Below are positions 1-10,053 of a stretch of DNA of 32,500 bases, in pieces (position 1 is the stretch's first letter; each line of letters begins with the position of its first letter). Source of the stretch: Mesostigma viride (taxonomy: Eukaryota; Streptophyta; Mesostigmatophyceae; Mesostigmatales; Mesostigmataceae); contig RPFO01000089.1 of NCBI GenBank assembly GCA_009746045.1, positions 490,958 through 523,457 of the forward strand. Reading direction: 5' to 3'. The position numbers were made by a program, and so were the translations under genes. The notes under the pieces are model-generated. The model ran no database searches. It was not told the DNA's origin and saw nothing but the letters and a program-made list of their open reading frames with translations.

Positions 1-16
1 ACCTGGGCGGACATGC

Positions 17-154
17 TTAATTAATTAATTAATTAATTAATTAATTAATTAATTAATTAATTAATTAATTAATTAATTAATAAGACTCGTGCTCCCGTTT
101 GGGAGTCACGGAGCATGAACCCCGATGGATGGATGGATTAATTAATTAATTAAA
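17..154. repeat. (TTAA)n and (GGAT)n microsatellites
   Basis: A TTAA tetranucleotide array fills about 17-82. A short single-copy stretch (CTCGTGCTCCCG...GAGTCACGGAGCA) follows, then GGAT repeats at about 124-138 and a second TTAA block to 154. The same single-copy stretch recurs at 3624-3668 (inverted) and 14520-14555. It therefore belongs to a dispersed repeat whose edges are next to TTAA tracts. Confidence 0.9.
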
Positions 155-845
155 ATCATAGCTCCGTGGGGAGCATATGTAACACATAGCCCTGAGAAAG
201 GGGCATCTATGGGTTTGTAATACAATCAGGGCGACAACCTGCAGGTGTAGGATGTACAACTATCACCTGCTCTGGGTGCACTAGGTGCACCTGCACCTCC
301 ATGATGGTTCATGCCTCCTAAACAAGCACAGGCACCCAGGGGGGGCTTGAGGAGATGGATGGATGGATGGGTGCAACCAGTCCTACATCTTCTTTTCTTT
401 TTTCTTTCTCTTTTTTCTTTTTCCCTTTGTAATGTATACTCCTTACTTATTCTTTTAGCGCCTTCGTGTATGTGTGTTTTCCCTATCAACCTAACTTGTT
501 ACCCTCTGTCTCCCTCCACGCAGGTCTACCTAGAGATCAAGGAGACAACCAGCGCAGAGATAGCCATGCACGCGGCTCCCGCGGCCACCACGTCTTTCCT
601 CTCAGACAACTACCCTAGTCCTTCCACGGCGTTGGATCGCCATGCGTCCCGGCATAGTTGTCTTACTTCACACGGAGGTGCAGGTGCACCTTGTGCACCC
701 AGAGTAGGTGGCTGTTTACGCCCCCCACCTGCAGGTCGTAGCCCAGAATCAAGAATGTATTAAAAACCATAGGCCCCCTTCTCAGGGCCATGTGTTATGT
801 CCCATCCCATGTTCCCCTCCCGCTGAGGACTTATGCTCACGTGAC
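155..845. mobile_element. MITE-like element with long imperfect terminal inverted repeats
   Basis: The segment at about 155-312 reappears inverted at about 655-845. Shared blocks include CATAGCCCTGAGAA / CATGGCCCTGAGAA, CGACCTGCAGGTG and GGTGCACCTGCACCTCC. The outer ends lie in TTAA microsatellites (137-154 and 860-893), as expected of insertion at TTAA or of a repeat that carries them. No transposase is seen inside. The interior (about 380-670) has a long pyrimidine tract and matches an inverted copy at 3750-4150. Half of the same TIR recurs alone at about 21280-21400. The superfamily is not assigned; TTAA flanks would suit piggyBac-like MITEs but this is inference. Confidence 0.6.
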
Positions 846-859
846 GCAGTCACGTGTCT

Positions 860-893
860 ATTAATTAATTAGTTAATTAATTAATTAATTAAT
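860..893. repeat. (TTAA)n microsatellite
   Basis: A tract of ATTAATTAATTAG followed by further TTAA units, directly outside the right arm of the TIR element. Confidence 0.9.
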
Positions 894-1436
894 GTGTTAT
901 GATTAACGTGTTATGTATACCCCCAGCAGACTAATTAATGAATTAGTTGTCGAAGCTCTGAATGGGGTGAAAACTCATATTTTCATTACCATCTTATTTA
1001 CAGTGGACCCCTCTTTTTGTAGCTACGTTATCATTGGTAGTTCAACAATGCCACACACCCCATGTGTGCCCTCCTACCCCATCTGTCCTTGAAAGTACTC
1101 GTGTAAGCAAGACAACCACCAATGAAATGAATGCATGCATACTTTGGTTGCCTTGGGGCATAACATCAAAGAGACAACCAGCGCAGGCCAGAAATAACTT
1201 AGGTAAAAGCCCTAGGCGCAGTTGGCGGACTCTTGCAACAACGAATGCCAGTTGCTATGTACACGGCTGGCCTTGCAGACGAATGGCATGGCCAACATGA
1301 AATGCGATGCGATATGTATGAACAGTAAAAAGTGACGCAATCGCAAGGGAAGCAATTTTCAGACCAAAAAAGGAATGGAAAGTAAAAAAAGGTGCGGACA
1401 TAATGAGTGCCCGATGCTTGTTGCTTCATTACGTAA
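894..1436. other. Intergenic stretch, no supported gene
   Basis: No convincing ORF or splice signals. A 22-nt stretch at about 1170-1191 (AAAGAGACAACCAGCGCAGG core) recurs inverted at about 4934-4955, and its GAGACAACCAGCGCAG part also lies at 541-556, so fragments of dispersed repeats are present. Confidence 0.5.
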
Positions 1437-1727
1437 CCACACCCTGGAAAACTCAATGCCATCTTGCCTCTCAAAACCTACAAGTCAGAGCAAACTGCTC
1501 GTGTTCGAACATGCTACCTCTCTAACGATATGTGTGACAGGGTCCCCATTCACTTTCTTGGTGGCGCACACAAGGGCATGCCCTGCCCCACCTCCCGCGC
1601 CCGCTCCGAAGAATTGGTAGCGACCTGGACAAGTGGCGAGGGGTGGGCCAATGATGCAAAAATTGCAAGGATGCTCTACAATCAGGCAAAGGAGTTGCAT
1701 AGCAACCCCCCCGCCAGCTTAAGATAG
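1437..1727 (+). CDS. Possible exon or coding remnant, unknown protein
   Basis: An open frame runs from just after a stop at 1434 to a TAG at 1725-1727 and gives a mixed, non-repetitive polypeptide (for example SGEGWANDAKIARMLYNQAK near its end). It has no convincing ATG: the frame opens inside the reading and the first usable start would be a TTG at 1464. It could be an internal or last exon or a chance ORF. Family not recognised. The balanced composition is the only support. Confidence 0.25.
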   Translation, partial: PHPGKLNAILPLKTYKSEQTARVRTCYLSNDMCDRVPIHFLGGAHKGMPCPTSRARSEELVATWTSGEGWANDAKIARMLYNQAKELHSNPPASLR

Positions 1728-1947
1728 CGCACCCACCGCGCAGTGGTAATGCTAAAAAAGGACTTCGCTAGTGGATGGAGGAAGCAGCTTGCATAAAATT
1801 ATTGAGCCCCTGCAGAAAGTTTTTACAGTCACGTATATAGCTGTCAATGAAGAAGCTGCACCCACCATAGCCATCTTGGGTGGGGGCGGTTGGGTAAGGC
1901 AGGTTCGCGTGGCCATCATCACTTGAACTAGATTTCCCTACCTCCCT

Positions 1948-3480
1948 TTAGAACTCCTCGTCCTCGCTAGCGCGGCCGTCGTCCTGGCTTTCAGAATCCT
2001 CGCCGCCAGCCGGCAGATGGCTGGTGTGGGCTGGCCCGCCCGCCTGGCCAAATGCAGCCGAGCTTCCATACGGCCGCAAATTCCGACAACCCTTGAGTAA
2101 GGGGCCGTCGAACCGCTGGAAGTACTCGGTCTTGTTGCCCCGCCAGATCTCCCCGACCACAAGAACGGCGTCCTTCCACACCTTATCGCGGCGCGCGCTC
2201 GGGTCGGTGTTCATGGCCTTCATGAACGCCCAGCGAGGGGTCGAAGTGAGCACCTGGAAAGTCAAAGTGAGACGTGGGGAAATGTTATCAGTCACATGCA
2301 TATCAACCTGGGAAGGTAGGGAATACACTGTCAACGCTCTGCACTAATTGGACTAAAAGCAGATTGGTGGTGATTGAAAACTCACGTGCCACGCGATTTC
2401 TTCTGCAATGTCGATCGGGCACTCTGACTCCTCGTCATGAACCTCGATGTAGTAGTCCCTGATAAAGCGCTTGACGTTCTTCACCAGATTTTCTCGCGTC
2501 TGCAGAGGGGCACCAGTCGACGGAGCAGTTATCCATGGTGAGTTGTTTAACAATAACGCCGCAATAATGTCCCCAACTGCACAAGTGGGGCAGTTAGGAA
2601 AAGCCGTATTCCCTCCCTATTTATCTATACTGAACAACTGCCAGCCAAGGGCAAACAGTTCAGCATCTTTCCAGCCAGGTGCAACTGTCGTAAAGACACG
2701 ACTTCAGATGTACTAGTGCTGGATGCTGGGATCTGAACACTCAAACACGCGGCGCTCCCCACGTAATAAGGGCACCATATCCCAGTTATGCACGTGCAAA
2801 AACAAAGCTATCTCCAAGTAGCAGAATTGAAAGCATGTTAAAACACCACAATGTGCTCTCGCACTTGAAAATACGAAAAATACACATAACTTATAACCAG
2901 CCATCTCCAAAATCAACAGAGTCAAAACTGGCCAGAATGTACCTGGGCGAGGGCAGTCATGACCTTGCTCTTCAGCTTCTTCTTGTCGATGTCGGTGGGT
3001 TTGTAAGCATCAGCCAGGGCACTGATCTTCGCCTCCAGTTTCTTGTCGCGGCTTGGGTTCACAAGGATGATGTTGTTCTTCACGGTTTCTATAAGATCAG
3101 CAGTGTCCTTGTCGAGTCCCTGCCATTACAAAATTGGCAACACAGACAAACACCACATACATTGCACGACGGCTCAAAACAGCATGTCAGTCGCCAATAA
3201 ACCGTAAGAGGGTTTAATAACAGCTGTGGGAACGATTGTATCGCCGGCCATTGACAGGGACACGCATGTGCACACGACTGCTTACCGCGGGGGTGTTGCC
3301 GGCGCCCTTGGACCGCGCTATCTCCGCTATCGCTGCCTCGAATTTCTCCGCCATTCCATCGAAAGCCTCCTTGATTGCCTTCTCCACGACCGCGGCTGCC
3401 TGGGCGTTCGACCGCTCCACGGAGGCCACCATCTCCTGCATGGCCGCATCCACCGACGCGGGCAATTCTGCCTGGGCAGC
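1948..3480 (-). CDS. Four-exon gene of unknown function (5' end incomplete)
   Basis: Four exons on the minus strand join in frame at GT-AG introns: 3480-3286 (65 codons, acceptor GTCCACAG, donor GTAAGC), 3119-2943 (59 codons, acceptor ATGGCAG, donor GTACAT), 2499-2386 (38 codons, acceptor CTCTGCAG, donor GTGAGT) and 2253-1948 (acceptor TTTCCAG, stop TAA). Every intron is phase 0. Exon 1 is Ala/Glu-rich and probably helical or coiled coil (MQEMVASVERSNAQAAAVVE). Exon 2 is lysine-rich. Exon 3 is acidic (YYIEVHDEESECPIDIAEEI). The last exon has VWKDAVLVVGEIWRGNKTEY and ends in an acidic tail (SEDEEF). No family is recognised. The true start is upstream: this frame has no ATG before the MQEM methionine, and the upstream DNA runs into a (GGAC)n microsatellite. 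The open frame continues to about 3663 but reads through that repeat. Confidence 0.65.
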
Positions 3481-3564
3481 CTGTGGACGTCGTGCCGGCG
3501 TTGAGTCGGCCGGGGGAGCAGCTCCCACCTTGCGGAGGCGGGTGCCTGGTGCACGTGCATTGGC

Positions 3565-3622
3565 AGTCCGTCCGTCCGTCCGTCCGTCCGTCCGTCCGTC
3601 CGTCCGTCCGTCCGTCCATCCA
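3565..3622. repeat. (GTCC)n / (CATC)n microsatellite
   Basis: About 12 GTCC units followed by CATCCATCC. Open frames across it (poly TDGR on the minus strand) are artefacts of the repeat. Confidence 0.95.
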
Positions 3623-3623
3623 T

Positions 3624-3668
3624 CCGTCGGGGATAGTGCTCCGTGACTCCCCAACGGGAGCACGAGTT
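3624..3668 (-). repeat. Dispersed repeat copy (inverted)
   Basis: The reverse complement reads CTCGTGCTCCCG TTGGG GAGTCACGGAGCA, matching about 85-115 and 14520-14555. It is again followed by a degenerate TTAA-rich tract. Confidence 0.7.
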
Positions 3669-3687
3669 TACTAACTAATTTATTAAT

Positions 3688-4204
3688 GTAGGCTTCTATC
3701 TAAATTAAAAGTAACTATCTATTTATAATGTGGACTGCATCACGTGAGCATTGTTTTCTCACTTCATGAAGTGAGACAACCATGCCTGGATGCATGGCGA
3801 TCCAACGCCTGAGGACTAGGGTAGTTGTCTGAGAGGAAAGGCGCGAAGGCCGCGTGGCTATCTCTGGGAAGACCTGCATGGAGGGAGACAGAGGGTAACA
3901 AGAAAGGTTGATAGGGAAAACACACACACACATACACACACACACACACACACCACAACCACCACCACCACCAACAGCAACAACAACAACAAAAAAAAAA
4001 AAACACCAACCAAAACTAAGAAGGAAAAGAGGGAGCGCATACACACATACAAGAGGGGGCTAAAACAAAAAGTAAGGAGTATACATTACAAAGGGAAAAG
4101 GAAACATGCAAAAGAAAGACAGAAAAAAGAAACGAAAATGTAAATGGTAGCAATGCGAACAATATTTTATTGTTGTCTCACTTCACCTTCAACGTAGGCT
4201 TCTA
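3688..4204 (-). mobile_element. Inverted copy of the repeat core, flanked by an 11-bp direct repeat
   Basis: About 3750-4150 is the reverse complement of about 390-670, with shared blocks such as GGTAGTTGTCTGAGAGGAAAG, GGAGGGAGACAGAGGGTAAC and AAGGAGTATACATTACAAAG. The identical 11-mer GTAGGCTTCTA lies at 3688-3698 and 4194-4204, on either side of the copy, and could be a target-site duplication. The interior also holds (CA)n, ACA/CCA and A-rich tracts (3920-4006), which make spurious low-complexity ORFs. Confidence 0.5.
3920..4006. repeat. (CA)n, (CCA)n, (CAA)n and poly-A tract
   Basis: Consecutive simple repeats are directly visible. They expand the equivalent TGTGTGTTTT stretch of the copy at 390-670. 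Confidence 0.9.
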
Positions 4205-5355
4205 GCAACCACCACGCAACTGTCAATCAATCAATTAAATAAATAATTACTCACTGTGAACTCCATGGGTGAACAGTGCACGAAAAGATCTTTTGTCCCT
4301 CGTACTTGAGTCTGGTCGTCTCACTTGATTTAAAGGAGTACATCACTGAGCTTTGGCTATCGTATGCCGTCTGCACAGTCAAGCTCGAATGCATTATGCT
4401 AAGGCAGGTCAAGATTCTCAAGCAGGAACGGCATGTATGCGCCTCCTTCGCTTGCGACAGGCTACATGCGTCCCGGAATAGTTGTCGCTTGTAGCATACA
4501 CGCAATCGCTGGCAAAAGCGCGACCGGGCCAATCATGCGGCTAGGGCCCCCCCCCCCCATACAAGTGTACGGAGCCAGCGACTGATCAGATAGACGGGTA
4601 GGTTGGCACCGTCGTCTCCGTCCTGATCATAAGGGGCAATGCTGCTCGGCTTGCGCCCACTGCGACTGCGTGACTTTGAACTCGTTTCTTGCCCACCTAT
4701 TCACACCACTACATTCTCACAACACCCAATGCACTGCATCCTCACAACACGTGCAACAGGTACGGGGGACCCAGAGTGGACGTCACTGCACACGAAAATT
4801 CAATTAGACATGCCTCCCCCTTTCCATCACACAGAGGTTTCACTCTTTCTACCCCAATCTGTCACGCCTGTGACCACGAAGTTAGCAGGAACGCAGGCAT
4901 TTGAGCTCGGCACTCTGAGGAAGCTGCTATACTGGCCTGCGCTGGTTGTCTCTTTGGTACTGCTCATAAGCGGTCCTTGCGTGGATACGACTCCTCAGCG
5001 TTCAAGGCAACCTCGTCACGTTTCAACCCGTTTGCCTCTTTCACTCTCATGCCCTGAAAGTAGGAAGGCTACACTCACAGGACGCCCACCCGGTATTGTC
5101 CTGAGGGGCGAGAAGGCATGACACGGGAAAGAAAATTCTCCACGACACCGCACCACGTTGGTAGTCCGCGTGGGAGGCTTGCGGGTGAGGACGAGAACAT
5201 CCCACGCGAAGTAAGATGCTGGGAGGACGGTGTGCAGGCTGAAGATCAGAAGCCGGGAGAGCCAGCTTTCGCGCTTGAGATGCTCGTCGCAGGCGTGGTA
5301 TTGCATGCGGCCCTTGTCGCCGATGTCCGATGCGCCTTCTGAAGGGTGAACTCAC
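4205..5355. other. Region without a supported complete gene
   Basis: A C14 homopolymer sits at about 4545-4558. ATGCGTCCCGGAATAGTTGTC near 4467 repeats part of the dispersed repeat at about 645. The minus strand of 5090-5355 probably carries the continuation of the gene that starts at 5628: open frames there include a hydrophobic segment (LLIFSLHTVLPASYFAWDVL), but the splice site that would select a frame is unclear. Confidence 0.4.
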
Positions 5356-5628
5356 CGTCAATGCGCCGGGATGTCCGCATAGACGCCATTCGCGAAACTC
5401 AGCCGCTGTTAAATCCGAAACCGTGGGCGCTCCTGTGGATCAAATCATTTCTGACGGCCGCTGCTTTCATGGGCGCCCGCCCCCCCAATCCTTTCTCTTC
5501 CTCCACTTACCTGCCCTCTTGTATTGGTGCCTCGGCGTGCGGTCGTGCGCGGCCGCCATGCGGCGAGCAGCAGATAGCACGCCAGCATGGGCCTCATTAA
5601 CGTCTTCCTCAAAAGATGACTCGGCCAT
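5356..5628 (-). CDS. First two exons of an unknown gene
   Basis: An ATG on the minus strand at 5628 opens an exon 5628-5511 that begins MAESSFEEDVNEAHAGVLSA, continues with basic residues and ends in GTAAGT (5510-5505). An acceptor GATCCACAG precedes 5432. Exon 2 (5432-5356) restores the phase, contains TVSDLTAAEFREWRLCGH and ends at a GTGAGT donor or reads on. Reading on gives an Arg-rich frame. Splicing about 40 nt later would give a frame containing YHACDEHLKRESWLSRLL with a hydrophobic stretch. The 3' part is therefore unresolved. No family is recognised. Confidence 0.45.
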
Positions 5629-5639
5629 GGTCGTCTGCA

Positions 5640-7221
5640 ATGATAGTTAGTATACCATCGACCCTCGGTTTCACCTACAATGCAGACCCCACGTAAGATA
5701 CGTAGCAAGAAAATGCATGGCGATAATCATACAGGGAAAAACCCCAAAAAAACGATGTACAGAAGTATGAACAGTGGTAGTGACTAGTGGCTCTAGATCT
5801 AATAACCAATTCCATCGACCTGCCTGCACCGCACTGTTTGCAGTGTTCGACCCGGACAGGAAAATGTTTTCCGTGATTGACGCAAACGTTTGCAGTTGTT
5901 ACTCTCCCGTTGCGCGGTTCACCGGCGTGGGAATAAAAGCGTGAGAATAAATAACTCAACTCAACTCCACTCTCCCGTTGCTGAACTACTGTAGTGAAAT
6001 TGGTCTGCGTACCCGTGCTTGGCCGTTTTCAGGCTTCAGCTGTTCAGTTCTCAACCTACGTACGTCATCAGACGCCTGACGAGTGAGTTGGCGTCACTTG
6101 GCGAGCTTTTCAAGAAATACAAGTTGTAGCAGGGTTGTAGTCCAAGATTCAGCAACGCTGACAACTGTGTTAGTAACAGCTGATGGACTGACGTCTGACG
6201 GGGATTTTCAGATCCGTGGGCAGGCTTATACAAGCAAGTCTCCCGCTGAAGCTCGAGTAACATTGTCAAGCTTGTAATTGTCAAGCCTGTCAATTGTCAA
6301 GTCTGTCATGCATCATCAATATTCAATGCCTGCCGCGAGCGCCGACGTGGCCGCTGAATTCCCTTCGCAGATGTCCATCCAAGCGTGTTGCGCAACCTTA
6401 GTTAACCTTCTCGGCAACGTAAAGCCCATCCGGGGGGCATAACTCGTGCATGCAAAGCGACTCCCCATAGCTTCCCAGTGTAGAAGTCTTTTTAGTCTTG
6501 CTAGCGCCGAAGATTTGTGCAACGTATCGTCGCACGTGACGGATGGGACATGCTATCGTATTCTCTCTAGGTAGCAGCACGTCCGGGGTTTGTAGGGAGG
6601 CGGACGGCCACGAAGCTGCAGCACGCGCGCGTTGCTGGTAAGAGTTGCAAGGCTGTTTGCAGCGCGCTAGTTTGGTGGGCAATGGAGCCGTACTTGTAGG
6701 CAACCGAATGATGTCATTTTGCAAATGGCATGTCTTTTTCCACGGAGGTCGTTGCCGCGAGCTTTGTCTTGTACGGTGGTAGATACTTTCCGAGGGTTGG
6801 TGTGCGGCGTTTGACTTGTGGGGCTGATGTCGATGCTGTTTCAGCGGTCCGATGTGCCTAAGTCGCTCGCGCCTGCACTACGCCTGGCAGTACGCCTTGT
6901 CAGTTGGATGATTAATGGCCACCTTCGGCAAACCCGAAGTGTGATAGCATCCTCGATTCGGCCCTGGTATGCGGGGGGGTGTATTCGTGGCGACAACACT
7001 TCGTGCTTAAATACCGACCATCTTTGTGTCTTTGCATGCAGGTAGTGCAGACGTGCTTTGTCTTGTCCCAGCTGGCCGACCTTTTCGTAACGTTTTTTTA
7101 TGGAGATGTGGATTAGCAACCAACTTTGGTGCATGCCGCCCCCCTGTGATTTAGATATCTGTTTGTGTCTGTTCTTTCACAGCCAGTCATGGCTGTCTGC
7201 AGTATTGGCATTGCCAGTTGA
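5640..7221. other. Region without a supported gene
   Basis: Open frames here (for example 6398-6724 and 6841-7134 on the minus strand) have no clear start context, splice partners or known motifs. A short tandem repeat with ATTGTCAAG cores lies at about 6258-6306 (three units of about 16 bp). Nothing else stands out. Confidence 0.4.
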
Positions 7222-7743
7222 ATGGCTTCACTGACTTGTACTGCATGTTCGCAACTGGATGTCTGTGCCTGCACGATGCAGGGATCACGACTTTTGATGC
7301 ATTGTGGAGAAAGTGCAGGTGCGTATAGCTTTTGCTGCCTGGCATGGCCTTCAGATGTGACGACTATCTGCCACTCGGCTGCGGCATCGTGGCTTGCAGA
7401 GGTTGTGTACCTCTTGAATCAGGGTAGCTTCTGGTTTTTGAATGGCTTGCCGTGTTTTGCAGGCCAGTCCACGTCAGGCCGACATGTTGTACCTCTCCAG
7501 AAAGTCCCCAGCTGTGATTTCCACAATCCCCCCTCAACTGCCTCTACCAAGCGCACGTCACTTATTTGCGTTGTGATGCCCTGCTATGTCCTGCAATACC
7601 CTGTGGTATGTCGCAATGCACTTCAACGCTCCACGATCTTCATTTCCCTCCTTGATCGCCGTGTGCTGTGCTGTGCATTGCAGGTTGTGGCCCATCCATA
7701 CTGCACAGCAATAAGTACGCTCACGAAAGGGACCAGGGCGTGA
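7222..7743 (+). CDS. Doubtful 173-residue ORF
   Basis: An ATG-started open frame, rich in Cys, Ser and Leu, with no recognisable domain, signal peptide or neighbour support. Codon use is not distinctive and several TGCAGG acceptor-like sites interrupt it. It may be chance. It is listed because it is the longest frame in about 5 kb. Confidence 0.15.
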   Translation: MASLTCTACSQLDVCACTMQGSRLLMHCGESAGAYSFCCLAWPSDVTTICHSAAASWLAEVVYLLNQGSFWFLNGLPCFAGQSTSGRHVVPLQKVPSCDFHNPPSTASTKRTSLICVVMPCYVLQYPVVCRNALQRSTIFISLLDRRVLCCALQVVAHPYCTAISTLTKGTRA

Positions 7744-8205
7744 TTTTAGGGAAGAGTTCCATACACGCGAGATATGAGACGTGCTGGCATCGATGCCCGC
7801 TGTGGGCTGAGCTGTGGTGATGATATAGTTGGGGAGTTAGGTCGGTAGTTATGACAGCAAAGCACATATTGTGAGACTCGCTTCACTCAGCGCTCTTCCT
7901 CACATGCATTTCATATTACACATGCCGGATACATGCATCAGTCGCCTTGACGGGTGATGTTACTTTATAAGCGCGTAAACGCGAGTCGACCTACGCAGAG
8001 TGCAGAGTCCCATGTATTTTGGGGGTGTTACTTCCGCATGACAAGAACAATCGCAATTGTAACTTTATTAAGAAAATAACCAATGCTTACAATTTTTAAC
8101 ATAAGACAATTGATTGATGGCAATTGCAATTGATGCGCGTGTCGCGGACTCTGCAGAAATGCACAGATATGCCAGACATGTGAACATTAGCCTGGTCGCT
8201 ACCGC
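7744..8205. other. Noncoding stretch
   Basis: No ORF, repeat or clear signal seen. It leads into the GC-rich minisatellite. Confidence 0.4.
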
Positions 8206-8560
8206 CCACCATTGCCGCCCCGGTTGCCGCCAGCGACAGCCGTTGCATGCCGCCCCGGTTACCGCCCTGGTTACCGCCCCAGTTACTGTCCACGGTAGCC
8301 ACCATGGTTGCCGCCCTGGTAGCTGCCTGCGGTTGCCGCCCCGGTTGCCGCCCCGGTTGCCGCCCCTGCCCCTGCCCCTGCCCCCGGCAACCGCCCCGCC
8401 GCCGGCCCCGCCGCCGCCCCGGCGGCTGACCCACGGCAGCCGCCCCCCTGCCGCCCCGGCGACCGGCCGGTTACCGGGGCGAGCCGGGGTCCCCGGTTCG
8501 CCCCGGTGAGGTCCGGTTAAACGCCCCCCCCGTTACCGGCCCGGTTACCGTGCCGCCCCG
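8206..8560. repeat. GC-rich 12-bp minisatellite
   Basis: Imperfect units of GGTTGCCGCCCC / GGTTACCGCCCC, best preserved at 8210-8280 and 8325-8370, then CCTGCC and CCGCCG variants, then palindromic GGTTACCGG motifs to about 8560. There is a strong C-over-G bias on the plus strand. Open frames on both strands (GGNRGG-like on minus) come from the repeat. Confidence 0.85.
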
Positions 8561-8689
8561 GTGAGAAAAACGGTTAGTGCAGAGTTAACGGGAACCCCGC
8601 TTCCGCTGCTTTCACCTAACCATACGCACACCACGCTCTGCCCAACTCTTTCCCTTGCAAAAGAAAACGAATATCCTTCTTCACTCTGA

Positions 8690-8870
8690 GAGGTACCTTC
8701 CCGCAGGCAAGGATGTCCAATTCACAGCTTCAAGAGAGGTCTCCATGGCCTTAACCACCTCCCCTGAAACCAGGCAGCAGAGAATGACATCCATACCTTT
8801 CTGGAAGTCCTCTCACGCCTCCAGCTCCTCGAGCTTGATGCGCCACAGCTTCTTGGTGGCGGAACATCGT
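8690..8870 (-). pseudogene. Coding remnant, unknown
   Basis: On the minus strand one frame reads TKKLWRIKLEELEA, an in-frame TGA, then EDFQKGMDVILCCLVSGEVV and on to a stop at about 8690. The composition on both sides of the TGA looks protein-like and collinear, as in a decayed exon. Family not recognised. Confidence 0.3.
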
Positions 8871-8899
8871 GTGACGTATCAAAAACTGGCGGCCTGACC

Positions 8900-9793
8900 T
8901 GCCTCCGCTTTCGCTACCTTCCCTGAAGATGCCGGGGCATAAAACAAAGCCCTTAAAAAAGAAAGCATATCAAAGCGGATATTACCACGCACCTTCCCGA
9001 TCAAAATTCATTGATGGTTGGTACAGGTCTCATCCGGCTTCGAAATAAACATAGACGGCTCAAGCGCTATAACAAAACTCCGGCTAAGAAAGGTATTCGT
9101 CCCCTAGCTAACGAAATAACCTCCTGGACAACGCCAGGGCTTTCATAAATCGACGGGACAAACGCAAACAGCGGACAGGCTCAAGCACAGCAGAGCAAGC
9201 ACTCCAATCGTAAAATCAAATGCCGGTTCAGCGCCGGAAGCACTCGTTCCCGCTGCAACAGCGCTCCCGCTGAATATCGACTAGACCAGCCGAATTTGCA
9301 TGCTCCGCTACCGCCATGACAATTCCAGCTCTCGAATCACCGCCAGCAACGACAGACGAAGCCGCAACCGCAACAGCAAGGGAAAGCCGAATAAATTCAT
9401 GACTCCAAAGACTGCTGAATATGTGTTAAGCCCACTCGACTCAGATGTATAATTGTGTATGAGTCGCAGATTGCAGAGCAATGGTGGCTCGTTATTGGAA
9501 TTCTCGTTATTGGAATTCAGTATAAGTTGTAAGATGGCCAATAAGTACGAAGACACTTCTACTAATACCTTTGGACAACTGCGCATGACCATCATTGCGC
9601 ATGGGTACTCCGTACTAATTCAGCATGCCACGCTGGACAGCCTGCGCAATGGCAGCTAGCGAACCACGCGGCTGCTGGTATAAACACTGAACCGCTGAGG
9701 CCAGACGGACAATCAGCGCAACCCATGACAGTTGACAGTTCTAGGTACTAGCCAGCGGAACTGTCAATGTCAATTGTGACTGAACCTAGGACA
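8900..9793. other. Noncoding stretch with a short inverted repeat
   Basis: No supported gene. A 15-bp direct repeat (TCGTTATTGGAATTC twice) lies at about 9490-9520. A 10-bp inverted repeat, TTGACAGTTC (9732-9741) and GAACTGTCAA (9758-9767), lies just before the transposase region. Confidence 0.5.
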
Positions 9794-9930
9794 CACTAGT
9801 GCGGCCACACGGTGCCACGATACTACGCCGTGTGTCACCACCCCTTTGCGCCGCGCGTCACACTTACAGCGCGCCACGCGTCATCGCGACATTATGCCAC
9901 ACGGCATCACCACATTGCGCCACGTGGCAA
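9794..9930. repeat. GCCAC-rich block, possible subterminal repeats
   Basis: A CACTA at 9794-9798 is followed by about five short GCCAC(A/G) motifs (GGCCACACGG, GTGCCACG, GCGCCACG, ATGCCACACGG, GCGCCACGTGG). CACTA elements often carry such subterminal transposase-binding repeats. No matching TAGTG end was found on the right, so this is only a candidate element end. Confidence 0.25.
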
Positions 9931-9974
9931 TGTCTGATTGGCCGCTACTAGTCAAATAAATAACTAGTCCCAAA

Positions 9975-9982
9975 TATAAAAT
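9975..9982 (+). promoter_or_regulatory. TATA-like box upstream of the transposase gene
   Basis: TATAAAAT lies about 80 nt upstream of the first coding-like frame of the transposase and just before a strong hairpin (10002-10047). Assigned by position and motif only. Confidence 0.35.
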
Positions 9983-10001
9983 AGAGACTTGTTGACACAT
10001 C

Positions 10002-10047
10002 GAGTATTGGGCTCAGCCACAACACTGAGCTTCACATCCCAATACTC
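10002..10047 (+). other. Two-tier perfect hairpin
   Basis: GAGTATTGGG (10002-10011) pairs with CCCAATACTC (10038-10047). Inside it GCTCAG (10011-10016) pairs with CTGAGC (10025-10030). It lies in the presumed 5' leader of the transposase gene, directly before an acceptor-like CCCACAG at 10047-10053. Confidence 0.75.
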
Positions 10048-10053
10048 CCACAG

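Noticed and set aside
3089-3663. Long minus-strand ORFs beginning MDGRTDGRTDG
   Set aside because: The start lies in the GTCC microsatellite and the frames are not those joined by the exon phases of the gene at 1948-3480.
8096-8509. GGNRGG-like and proline-rich ORFs
   Set aside because: They come from the 12-bp minisatellite on both strands; no flanking coding evidence.
9794-9798. CACTA as the definite left end of the transposase element
   Set aside because: No matching TAGTG end with the same target duplication was found before element 1, so the boundary is not established.
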